Shown here piece after piece: positions 1 through 5,626 of a stretch of 6,311 nucleotides of DNA. Made by a program: the position numbers and the translations under genes. Numbering within the stretch: position 1 is the stretch's first letter; each line of letters opens with the position of its first letter. Source of the stretch: Rhizobiaceae bacterium (GTDB taxonomy: Bacteria; Pseudomonadota; Alphaproteobacteria; Rhizobiales; Rhizobiaceae); contig JAGWJK010000272.1 of NCBI GenBank assembly GCA_028865845.1, positions 1 to 6,311 of the forward strand, in the 5' to 3' direction. The notes beneath the pieces are model-generated. The model was not told the origin of the DNA, did no database searches, and saw nothing but the letters and a program-made list of their open reading frames with translations.

Positions 1-26
1 GACGACGGGCGACAAAGAGACAAATC

Positions 27-1256
27 ATGGCTGACGCATCTTCATCGCTCCGCGTGCCCGCAAACGCAAATTCCGCCGCCGAACAGACCCAATCCGAAGT
101 CGCAGAAGCGCCGTCCTCCAATCCGGCGCCGGCACCTGCTGCCGCAAGTGCCGCGGCTCCGGCTCATCCCGTAGCACCCGAAAAGCCGCGCAAGCGCGGC
201 AGCCCGACACGCCCGATTCTTTTCGCGCTACTTCCTGTCGTTCTCGTGATCGGCGGCTACTACTACGTCACCGGTGGACAGATCATGTCCACCGACAACG
301 CCTACATCCAGGCTGACATGGTCGGTGTCTCGACCGATGTTTCCGGCACGGTGATCTCTGTCGACGTGCATGAAAACGAGGTGGTGAAGAAGGGACAGGT
401 GCTCTTTCGCCTGAAGCCCGACTCATTCCGGATCGCGCTTGAGGGCGCGCAGGCACAGCTCGGCGCGGCCTATAACCAGATCCTGAACCTTCAGGCGAGC
501 TACAAGCAGTCGCTGGCACAAATAGCGCAGGCCCAGGCCGATCTTCCGTACTTCCAGACGGAATATGATCGCCAGCAGAACCTAATCAACAGCTCGGTCG
601 CCTCCAAGGCCGCCTATGACGAGGCAAAGCACAATCTCGAGGCTGCGCAGCAGAAGGTTTCCGTTGCCCAGGCGCAGGCGACCACGACACTCGCCCAGCT
701 CGGCGGCAATGCCGATCAGCCGGCCGAGCAGAACCCGCTGTACCTGCAGGCCAAGGCAGCCGTCGACAACGCACAGCGCGAGCTTGACGATACGATCGTG
801 CGCGCGCCCTTCGACGGCATCACCACCAATGTGCCGTCGCTGCAGGTCGGTGCCTATTTGACCGCCGCCCAGCAGGGCTTCTCGCTGGTCTCGACGGACA
901 ATATGTGGATCAATGCCAGCCCGAAGGAAACCGAGCTCACCTATGTGAAGCCCGGCCAGAAGGTGTCGATTGCCGTCGACAGCTATCCGGGCGTCACGTG
1001 GAAGGGCACTGTTACCAGCATCGCGCCGGCCTCCGGCTCGAGCTTCTCGCTGCTGCCGGCGCAGAACACCACCGGCAACTGGGTGAAGGTCGTCCAGCGC
1101 ATTCCGATGATGGTCAGCATCGACGACATGCAGGGCAAGCCGCCGCTGCGCGTTGGCATGAGCGCCGTCGTCGACGTCGATACCGGCCATGCCCGCGGCC
1201 TGCCGGATTCCATCGCAAAGCTGTTCGGTAAGTCCGGCGGTCAGGATCATGAGTAA
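27..1256 (+). CDS. emrA: HlyD/EmrA-family membrane fusion protein of a drug efflux pump
   Basis: This 409-residue periplasmic adaptor should link the inner-membrane transporter encoded next door to an outer-membrane channel, so that drugs leave the cell in one step. A cytoplasmic Ala/Pro-rich tail (about residues 28-53) and a basic patch (PEKPRKR, 51-57) precede one membrane anchor (about 63-81). The first half of a biotinyl-lipoyl fold follows (about 95-132, with VSGTVISVDVHENEVVKKG), then a Gln/Ala-rich coiled-coil hairpin (about 135-255). The second lipoyl half begins at TIVRAPFDGI (256-265). A beta-barrel part ends in the EmrA-typical stretch NTTGNWVKVVQRIP (347-360). The ATG at 27 has AAGAGA six bases upstream. 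The last 8 bp overlap emrB, indicating one operon with coupled translation. The length is normal for EmrA. The substrate cannot be told; the R. etli RmrA and E. coli EmrA proteins are the closest functional models I know. Any regulator gene would lie left of the window. Confidence 0.95.
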   Translation: MADASSSLRVPANANSAAEQTQSEVAEAPSSNPAPAPAAASAAAPAHPVAPEKPRKRGSPTRPILFALLPVVLVIGGYYYVTGGQIMSTDNAYIQADMVGVSTDVSGTVISVDVHENEVVKKGQVLFRLKPDSFRIALEGAQAQLGAAYNQILNLQASYKQSLAQIAQAQADLPYFQTEYDRQQNLINSSVASKAAYDEAKHNLEAAQQKVSVAQAQATTTLAQLGGNADQPAEQNPLYLQAKAAVDNAQRELDDTIVRAPFDGITTNVPSLQVGAYLTAAQQGFSLVSTDNMWINASPKETELTYVKPGQKVSIAVDSYPGVTWKGTVTSIAPASGSSFSLLPAQNTTGNWVKVVQRIPMMVSIDDMQGKPPLRVGMSAVVDVDTGHARGLPDSIAKLFGKSGGQDHE

Positions 1257-2790
1257 CCCCAGCGCTTCATCCCCGGCGCCTGTCGCCAATCGCGGTGCCA
1301 TTACCGCCTGCGTGATCCTTGCGGTCATCATGCAGGCGCTGGATACCACCATCGCCAACGTCGCGCTGCCGCATATCCAGGGCGACGTTTCAGCCAGCGC
1401 CGACCAGATCAACTGGGTGCTGACCTCCTACATCGTCGCCGCCGCCATCATGACGCCGCCATCCGGTTTCCTCGCGGCGAAATTCGGCCGCAAGCGCGTG
1501 TTGCTGGTTGCCATCACCGGCTTCGTCGTCGCCTCCGTCCTCTGCGGCCTGTCGCAGTCGCTGATCCAGATCGTCGGCTTCCGGCTGCTGCAGGGCCTGT
1601 TCGGCGCCTCGTTGGTGCCGCTGTCGCAAGGCATCCTGCTCGACATCTATAATGTCGAGGAACGCGGTCGCGCCATGGCGCTTTTCGGCGTTTCGGTGAT
1701 GGTCGGTCCGGTGCTTGGGCCTGTCATCGGCGGCTGGCTCACCGACAATATCAGCTGGCGCTGGGTGTTTTACATCAACGTGCCGATCGGCGCTCTCGCC
1801 TTCTTCGGCATCGTCGTCTACGTCGTCGAAACCAAGCTGGATGCGCTTGCGAAGCTCGACTGGATGGGCTTCGGCATGCTGTCGATCGCCATTGCGTCGC
1901 TGCAGCTGTTCCTCGACCGCGGTGAACAGCTCGATTGGTTCTATTCCGGCGAAATCATCATCGAGGCGCTGGTTTGCGTCTGTGCCTTCTACCTCTTCCT
2001 CGTGCACACCTTCACGGCGGAGAGGAGCTTTGTCAATCCGAGGCTGTTTCTCGACCAGAACTTTGCCGTCAGCATGCTGTTCATCTTCATCGTCGGCGTC
2101 ACCTATCTGGCCTCGCTGGCGCTGATGACGCCGTACCTGCAGACGCTGATGGGCTATCCGGTCGTGACCGCCGGCATCGTCATGGGCCCACGCGGTCTCG
2201 GGACGATGAGCTGCATGTTCATGGTGGGCCGATTGATCGGAAAGGTCGATACGCGCTGGCTGCTGCTGCTTGGCCTCGGGCTCACCGCCTGGGCGATGTA
2301 CGACATGACCGGCTGGACTCCGGAAGTCTCGCAATGGACGCTGATCTGGGTCGGCTTCGTTCAGGGTGCCGGCCTCGGCTTCCTCTTCGTGCCGCTGACG
2401 ACCATCGCCTTTGCCACCTTGCCGGCACATATGCGCGGCGAGGGGACCGGCCTCTACAACCTCTCGCGCAATATCGGATCGAGCGTCGGCATCTCCGTGG
2501 TATCGATGCTGATCACCGAGAACACGCAGGTCAATCATTCGACGATCGCTGCCTATGTCACGCCGTTCAACCGCTATTTCGATGCAACGGCAGCCCAGGG
2601 CATGAGTCCCTTCACCGCGGCCGGCCGCGCAGCGCTTGACGGCGTCATCACCACGCAGGCGACCATCATCGCCTACATGGACGATTTCAAGCTGCTGATG
2701 CTGATGTCGATCTGTGCGATGCCGCTGCTGGTATTGCTGCGCAAGCCGAAGGTCGCGCCGGTGGTCGACCACAGCGTTGCGATGGAATAG
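1249..2790 (+). CDS. emrB: DHA2-family (EmrB/QacA) major facilitator drug efflux permease
   Basis: This is a 513-residue inner-membrane proton/drug antiporter of the 14-helix DHA2 class, the transport subunit working with the adjacent EmrA adaptor. Visible family motifs are LDTTIANVALPHI in helix 1 (31-43, with membrane-embedded D32), the motif-A loop GFLAAKFGRKRVLL (73-86), motif B RLLQGLFGASLVPLSQ (112-127), motif C with GPVLGPVIGGWL (153-164), and WRWVFYINVPIG (170-181). The last helix lies near 482-497. The ATG at 1249 is chosen because it gives the family-typical N-terminus and overlaps the emrA stop by 8 bp, with AGGA just upstream. An in-frame ATG at 1189 would add 20 residues deep inside emrA and is less likely. 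The gene ends before a strong hairpin. The family call is secure, but the drug specificity is unknown. Confidence 0.95.
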   Translation: MSNPSASSPAPVANRGAITACVILAVIMQALDTTIANVALPHIQGDVSASADQINWVLTSYIVAAAIMTPPSGFLAAKFGRKRVLLVAITGFVVASVLCGLSQSLIQIVGFRLLQGLFGASLVPLSQGILLDIYNVEERGRAMALFGVSVMVGPVLGPVIGGWLTDNISWRWVFYINVPIGALAFFGIVVYVVETKLDALAKLDWMGFGMLSIAIASLQLFLDRGEQLDWFYSGEIIIEALVCVCAFYLFLVHTFTAERSFVNPRLFLDQNFAVSMLFIFIVGVTYLASLALMTPYLQTLMGYPVVTAGIVMGPRGLGTMSCMFMVGRLIGKVDTRWLLLLGLGLTAWAMYDMTGWTPEVSQWTLIWVGFVQGAGLGFLFVPLTTIAFATLPAHMRGEGTGLYNLSRNIGSSVGISVVSMLITENTQVNHSTIAAYVTPFNRYFDATAAQGMSPFTAAGRAALDGVITTQATIIAYMDDFKLLMLMSICAMPLLVLLRKPKVAPVVDHSVAME

Positions 2791-2826
2791 CCGCGCAGTC
2801 TTTCCAGTTTCACTGCGTGGCTGCAT

Positions 2827-2852
2827 GGCCGCCGGGCACCACCCCGGCGGCC
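2827..2852. terminator. GC-rich hairpin between convergent emrB and mpg
   Basis: A perfect 10-bp inverted repeat (GGCCGCCGGG at 2827-2836, CCCGGCGGCC at 2843-2852) encloses a 6-nt loop. A second, outer pairing of CTTTCCA (2800-2806) with TGGAAAG (2857-2863) can extend it. It lies in the 76-bp gap between the two converging stop codons, where a shared terminator is expected. There is only a weak T-rich tail on the + strand (CCTTTGGAAAGTTTT) and none on the - strand, so classical Rho-independent activity is plausible but not certain. Confidence 0.6.
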
Positions 2853-2866
2853 CCTTTGGAAAGTTT

Positions 2867-3463
2867 TCACGAAAAGCGTCGGCTGACGAAACGCGAGCCG
2901 GCCGCGCCGAAACGCCAGAGCGGATCGACGTTCTTGGTGATGCCGATCCGCTTGCCGGCGACGACTGCAACCGGCTCGGCAAGCATAAATGCGAAGGGCG
3001 CCGCGTCGAGCGCCACGCCGTTCAGGCCAATATCGATGCCCATTGCCTGCGTCAGTTTTCCCGGACCGCTGCAAAGCCCGAAAATATCGGCGACCCCGCG
3101 CCGCCGGATCATCTCCTCGATGCCGCTCTCCGGCTCGACGGCCCGGATGAGCACCGCGCTAGCATGAGAACAGACGAAATTCAGGCACCAATGAATGCCG
3201 TAGGAGCGGTAGACGTACACGCGTGCAGCCGGACCGAACATCACAGTCGTGCGCGGAGTCGGCCCGCGGAAGCTGTGGGATGCCTCGTCGTCGGGCCGAT
3301 AGGCCTCCGTCTCGACGATGCGGCCGCCAACGCCATCGACGGTGACGCGCGTACCGATAAGCTCGGACGCCACCACCACGGAATCACGGGCAAAGAAAGC
3401 CGTAAGCGCATCGCCGGAGAGAGGCGGGACGCCGATGGGCGAGAATTGATCGTCTGATGTCAT
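2867..3463 (-). CDS. mpg: 3-methyladenine DNA glycosylase (AAG/MPG family)
   Basis: This 198-residue base-excision repair enzyme cleaves the N-glycosidic bond of alkylated purines such as 3-methyladenine, and in this family also hypoxanthine. The signature GRIVETEAY (47-55) contains E53, which aligns with the catalytic Glu125 of human AAG, and Y55, which aligns with Tyr127. H63 (in DEASH) matches His136. YVYRSYGIHWCLN (83-95) matches the DNA-intercalating Tyr region and ends in the conserved Asn. R107 in LIRAVEP and the CSGPGKLTQAMGI block (131-143) are also family hallmarks. The length fits bacterial members. The ATG at 3463 is preferred over an in-frame ATG at 3673, because the extra 70 residues would overlap the divergent gene and do not resemble the family. 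The Shine-Dalgarno site is weak (GGAAGG about 14 nt upstream). The gene converges on emrB and diverges from the DUF982 gene. Confidence 0.95.
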   Translation of the reverse strand: MTSDDQFSPIGVPPLSGDALTAFFARDSVVVASELIGTRVTVDGVGGRIVETEAYRPDDEASHSFRGPTPRTTVMFGPAARVYVYRSYGIHWCLNFVCSHASAVLIRAVEPESGIEEMIRRRGVADIFGLCSGPGKLTQAMGIDIGLNGVALDAAPFAFMLAEPVAVVAGKRIGITKNVDPLWRFGAAGSRFVSRRFS

Positions 3464-3511
3464 GGATAGGTGTCTTGCCTTCCGCCTGGAGACGAGGTTG
3501 ATTTTATTGCG

Positions 3512-3540
3512 ATATGCGATCAAGAGGGTCGCGTGATCAA
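3512..3540 (-). promoter_or_regulatory. Putative sigma70-type promoter of mpg
   Basis: Read on the - strand, CTTGATC (TTGATC at 3540-3535) is followed after exactly 17 bp by GCATAT (3517-3512). The -35 box is close to the rhizobial CTTGAC and the -10 box shares four of six bases with CTATAT. Transcription would begin near 3504, leaving a leader of about 40 nt before the mpg ATG. The assignment rests on motif and spacing only. Confidence 0.4.
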
Positions 3541-3544
3541 GAGG
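3518..3544. repeat. Tandem pair of GATCAAGAGG, possible operator
   Basis: GATCAAGAGG occurs at 3518-3527 and again at 3535-3544, a period of 17 bp. One copy covers the candidate mpg -35 box and the other lies in the spacer next to the -10 box, so a protein bound here would be placed to control mpg. The repeat may also be an accident of the duplicated CTTGATC promoter element. Confidence 0.45.
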
Positions 3545-3595
3545 CCGAAGCCGTTCTCTTTTCACGCCGCGATCTCGAAGTCTGGAACCCGTATC

Positions 3596-3844
3596 ATGGA
3601 AAGAAAATGGAGCAAGCCGGTTACGATCGCGCTTGAGAGCCCCGAAGAATGGGTGGTTATCGATACAACCCAAGCTGCCTCATGGGCGATGATCGAGGAT
3701 TGGCCCCTGGACGAGGCACCGGCGCTTGACCGCGCCCTGCTGGTCTGCGCCGACGTGGTCACCGGCAAGCGCACGCCCGAGGACGCGAGACGCGCCTTCC
3801 TGGAGGCCGTGAAAGAAGCCGGAATACCGATGAAAGAAGGTTGA
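3596..3844 (+). CDS. DUF982 domain protein
   Basis: This small 82-residue protein of unknown function matches the DUF982 pattern. A short beta-rich start with a conserved Trp (MERKWSKPVTIAL) leads to a central WPLDEAPALDRALLVCADVVTGKRTPEDARRAFLEAVKEAG helical part (36-76), in which A..C...V.G and the P-E-D-A-R-R-A-F segment are typical. The family is common in many copies in Rhizobium and relatives, and no biochemical role is known to me. The ATG at 3596 gives the usual family length, with a weak GGAA about 9 nt upstream. A GTG at 3533 with AGAGGG five bases before it is an alternative that would add 21 residues lacking family character. The gene is transcribed away from mpg, and a hairpin follows its stop. 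Confidence 0.8.
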   Translation: MERKWSKPVTIALESPEEWVVIDTTQAASWAMIEDWPLDEAPALDRALLVCADVVTGKRTPEDARRAFLEAVKEAGIPMKEG

Positions 3845-3848
3845 TCAG

Positions 3849-3893
3849 CGGCTCGGGCTGACGGAAGCCACGGAATTATTTCCGTCCGAGCCG
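3849..3893 (+). terminator. Two-part hairpin after the DUF982 gene
   Basis: An 8-bp stem (CGGCTCGG at 3849-3856 with CCGAGCCG at 3886-3893) encloses a second hairpin, ACGGAA-TTAT-TTCCGT (3870-3885), five bases after the DUF982 stop. The position suits a terminator. However, the downstream tract on the + strand is A-rich (GAACGAAAAAA) rather than T-rich, so intrinsic termination is doubtful. It may instead protect the transcript's 3' end. Confidence 0.4.
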
Positions 3894-4063
3894 AACGAAA
3901 AAATCGGGATGCCCGACGCGTTTACAAACGACCGGGATCCGGTTGACGCGACGGCCAAAGCTGCTAAAAAGCCAGCCGTCGAGTGATTGGATACCAAATC
4001 GGTAGCTGCTGCCGTTTCCGGGCGATCAACGAAATGTTGATTTCTCAACCTTTCCAATCACAT

Positions 4064-4153
4064 GGAAGAGTGTCCGAGTGGTTTAAGGAACCGGTCTTGA
4101 AAACCGGCGTGCGGGAAACCGTACCGTGGGTTCGAATCCCACCTCTTCCGCCA
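4064..4153 (+). tRNA. tRNA-Ser (anticodon UGA)
   Basis: A full cloverleaf can be drawn. The acceptor GGAAGAG (4064-4070) pairs with CTCTTCC (4143-4149), followed by discriminator G4150 and an encoded CCA (4151-4153). The anticodon stem CCGGT/ACCGG (4091-4095, 4103-4107) frames the loop CTTGAAA, with anticodon TGA at 4098-4100, which reads UCA and related serine codons. A long variable arm (about 4108-4125), typical of class II serine tRNAs, precedes the T arm GTGGG-TTCGAAT-CCCAC (4126-4142). No clear promoter is visible upstream. Serine tRNA 3' ends are frequent integration sites, but no second copy of this 3' end occurs in the window. Confidence 0.98.
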
Positions 4154-4156
4154 TAT

Positions 4157-4178
4157 ATTATTGATTTTAATCGATAAT
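4157..4178 (+). terminator. AT-rich hairpin just after tRNA-Ser
   Basis: ATTATTGAT (4157-4165) and ATCGATAAT (4170-4178) form a 9-bp stem with one G-U pair and a TTTA loop, starting four bases after the tRNA CCA. It could act in 3' processing or termination of the tRNA transcript. It is weak thermodynamically. A second candidate, GGCGC (4206-4210) with GCGCC (4225-4229) followed by TTTT, lies further on. Confidence 0.3.
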
Positions 4179-4260
4179 TCTCATCATAGATGGCTTGCCG
4201 CTCCGGGCGCCATAATTACGATGTGCGCCTTTTCCCGGAACATGATCGCAACAGCCGGGT

Positions 4261-4284
4261 TTCTCCTTGGAACGCAAAGGAGAG
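4261..4284 (+). promoter_or_regulatory. Hairpin masking the ribosome binding site of the 59-residue gene
   Basis: TCTCCTT (4262-4268) is perfectly complementary to AAGGAGA (4277-4283), and T4261 with G4284 adds a wobble pair. The loop is GGAACGCA. The right arm is the strong Shine-Dalgarno site of the gene starting at 4290, so the folded RNA would hide it. Upstream, CCCGG at 4234-4238 can pair with either CCGGG at 4203-4207 or CCGGG at 4255-4259, giving mutually exclusive leader folds. Translational control by temperature, a protein or a small RNA is possible, but this is inferred from base pairing only. Confidence 0.45.
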
Positions 4285-4289
4285 TTACC

Positions 4290-4469
4290 ATGTCGACCAA
4301 TTCATCGCGCAATCTCGATGACGGACAGGAAAACGAGCAGGCGCTGGCGAAGATCCAGCATAGCCGCGTTCGTGAGGATAAGCAGGAGAAAGCGCCGAGG
4401 AAGGCGGCTATCGTCGCCGACCCGAATAACCGGTTGGATGATGGTCATGAGGGCCATGACAGCGAATAG
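4290..4469 (+). CDS. Small hydrophilic protein, function unknown (59 residues)
   Basis: I do not recognise a family. The product is very polar, rich in Asp, Glu, Lys, Arg, Asn and Gln, with no membrane segment and no cysteine, so it is probably cytoplasmic and largely disordered. It carries two copies of the pattern LDDGxE (residues 9-14 and 49-54), one near each end, encoded by mostly different codons. A Lys/Arg-rich middle (about 27-39) separates them. The ATG at 4290 is chosen for its excellent Shine-Dalgarno site (AAAGGAG, GGAG seven bases upstream). An in-frame ATG at 4161 would start inside the hairpin after the tRNA and is unlikely. The ribosome binding site is in a hairpin. It is the first of three small + strand genes after tRNA-Ser. 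Confidence 0.65.
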   Translation: MSTNSSRNLDDGQENEQALAKIQHSRVREDKQEKAPRKAAIVADPNNRLDDGHEGHDSE

Positions 4470-4647
4470 TTTCAGCCGGACGCGCTGCGATGAATTGCGT
4501 CGGCAGACTTACGAACCGTGGGTCGGCGGTCAGCTTACCGATCTCACTGGCACCGCAGGGTCGTCTCGATAAGCCGAACGCATCGCGTGTCCAACCTGCG
4601 AAAAGCAAAGCCAATTTCGTCGCTCCGAAACCCGTGAAGGAAGTCTC

Positions 4648-4971
4648 TTGTTTACGCCAGATCAATGCAGGGCCGGGCGGGCGCTCGTCAATCTTTCCAC
4701 GGATGATCTTGCCAAGCGGGCGAGGGTGGACTTGGCTGCTCTGGACGATTTCGAAGCGGGTCAATCCGTAGCCGCCAGTGAGGCGCCGGATGCGATCCGG
4801 CGGGCGCTTGAGGATGCGGGTGTAGTGTTTCTTTCCGCCGGCGAAACAGTGGAAGGTGGCGCAGGCGTGCGTCTAATGACGAATGGTCCGACTCTCGACA
4901 GGAATGATCGCGAAATGATTCAGTATCCCGAGTTTTTAACAGGTGACGGCGGCCCTGGAAGTGGAGGATAA
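4648..4971 (+). CDS. Small XRE-like helix-turn-helix protein
   Basis: The N-terminal part TPDQCRAGRALVNLSTDDLAKRARVDLAALDDFEAG (3-38) follows the pattern of short Cro/XRE-type helix-turn-helix proteins common in Rhizobiales. In those, TPxQCRAARALL begins the domain and AIRRALEDAGVVF (49-61) and GVRL (73-76) close it. DNA binding and transcriptional regulation are therefore likely, though the target is unknown. No ATG fits. TTG at 4648 has AAGGAAG (4637-4643) four bases upstream and places the domain at the N-terminus as expected. After GVRL the protein continues with about 30 extra residues ending in a Gly-rich tail (GDGGPGSGG), longer than the usual members. The third-base pattern supports coding. 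It may control the neighbouring small genes, but no operator is identified. Confidence 0.8.
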   Translation: MFTPDQCRAGRALVNLSTDDLAKRARVDLAALDDFEAGQSVAASEAPDAIRRALEDAGVVFLSAGETVEGGAGVRLMTNGPTLDRNDREMIQYPEFLTGDGGPGSGG

Positions 4972-4978
4972 TGGCCGG

Positions 4979-4984
4979 TATAAT
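4979..4984 (+). promoter_or_regulatory. Possible -10 box (TATAAT) before the 64-residue gene
   Basis: A perfect TATAAT lies 8 bp after the stop of the XRE-like gene and 29 bp before the next start codon. The matching -35 region (CTGGAA at 4955-4960, 18 bp away) has only three of six consensus bases. It could give the 64-residue gene its own transcript, starting near 4991. This is motif evidence only. Confidence 0.3.
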
Positions 4985-5013
4985 TTGTCTCTGGGGTAAA
5001 AGAGGGGCTGACG

Positions 5014-5208
5014 ATGAACGACGATTTTCGCTTGAAGCTTGTCAAGATGAGGGACGAGAAGGTCGCGCATCGCAACGAGCTGTTGTCGATGAAGGTGCAA
5101 GGCACCCGGACGAAATGGGTGAATGAGGATATCGATATCGACGGCATGATCGCCCGCGAGAATAGGGCGATCAACAGCCTTGACGATGCGATCGCCCGCC
5201 TCAGTTAA
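5014..5208 (+). CDS. Small charged helical protein, function unknown (64 residues)
   Basis: I do not recognise this family. The 64-residue product is highly charged, has no cysteine, signal peptide or membrane segment, and looks mostly helical. An N-terminal helix (about 1-29, MNDDFRLKLVKMRDEK...) and a C-terminal helix (about 42-63, DGMIARENRAINSLDDAIARL) are separated by a Gly/Thr/Trp turn (about 30-37), which would suit a small helical hairpin or dimer. The ATG at 5014 has AGAGGGG (5001-5007) at good spacing, and third codon positions are strongly G/C, which supports real coding. It lies 42 bp after the XRE-like gene in the same direction, so co-transcription is possible, although a TATAAT motif stands in the gap. 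Confidence 0.7.
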   Translation: MNDDFRLKLVKMRDEKVAHRNELLSMKVQGTRTKWVNEDIDIDGMIARENRAINSLDDAIARLS

Positions 5209-5425
5209 GGCGCCGGGCACACTCTAACGGTCAACGATTTTCCGCAGCTGATGCGGTGGCCAAACCATTGCCCGCGGCTTTTGGCTGGGGTGAGTCGCAC
5301 TTTCCACGACCACGAATGCCACATTTCGGCGACGCTACCAATTGGGTACATTTCGCGGTCCGATGTAGAATTTCCGAACATCGCTGTCTCAACGGGGACC
5401 GCTCGTGACCGTGATCTTGTATCGT

Positions 5426-5443
5426 GGCCTTGGTCCCAAGGCC
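5426..5443. repeat. Palindrome GGCCTTGG-TC-CCAAGGCC
   Basis: Two 8-base arms around a TC centre form a 7-bp hairpin with a GTCC loop. TCTTTGT follows on the + strand, so it could be a weak intrinsic terminator for transcripts from the small genes to the left. The distance of more than 200 bp from the last stop codon makes this uncertain. Confidence 0.35.
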
Positions 5444-5533
5444 TCTTTGTGGCCTCCCGATGCCCGAAATGTGGAGAGACGGCGCTTCAAGGCTTCTGAT
5501 GCGATCTGCCGACCTTTGCTAACAATATGAGAC

Positions 5534-5577
5534 ACAACCAACGGAAATTTCAGCGGGATAACGCGCTTTTTGGTTGT
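5534..5577. repeat. Inverted repeat ACAACCAA...TTGGTTGT
   Basis: Perfect 8-bp arms (5534-5541 and 5570-5577) flank 28 bases that contain a further short pairing, AGCG (5552-5555) with CGCT (5564-5567). The whole can fold into an extended interrupted stem. No T tract follows. It could be part of a structured RNA or a protein-binding site. No function is assigned. Confidence 0.35.
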
Positions 5578-5626
5578 TATTGCCGGCAAAAGACACCTGT
5601 TTACGGCGCCTTAAAGCTACCATTCA

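Noticed and set aside
582..1412. - strand open frame of 276 codons opposite emrA
   Set aside because: It is a shadow of a clear EmrA gene, spans the emrA/emrB junction, and has no recognisable domain.
1390..2982. Long - strand open frame (530 codons) antisense to emrB
   Set aside because: It mirrors the high-GC codon pattern of emrB. The translation is an Asp/His/Arg-rich low-complexity sequence with no family pattern, and the + strand gene is certain.
2714..3457. + strand open frame of 247 codons opposite mpg
   Set aside because: It begins inside emrB and covers the whole of mpg on the other strand. mpg has its catalytic motifs, so this frame is a shadow.
3834..3986. Short + strand frame after the DUF982 gene, ending in ...ATAKAAKKPAVE
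   Set aside because: It reads like coding sequence but has no usable start except ATG 3909 (25 codons), which lacks a ribosome site, and the hairpin at 3849-3893 lies across it. It is possibly a remnant but not supportable as a gene.
4408..4764. - strand 118-codon frame across the 59-residue and XRE-like genes
   Set aside because: It has no ribosome site or recognisable motif and conflicts with two better supported + strand genes.
4971..5126. 51-codon frame starting at the TAATG junction after the XRE-like gene
   Set aside because: GGAGGA lies only 2 nt before this ATG and the frame overlaps the 64-residue gene, which has better codon use and a properly spaced ribosome site.
5251..5499. + strand 82-codon frame with a CPKCG motif
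   Set aside because: It has only one CxxC, no ribosome site and no family resemblance, and a - strand frame of similar quality overlaps it.
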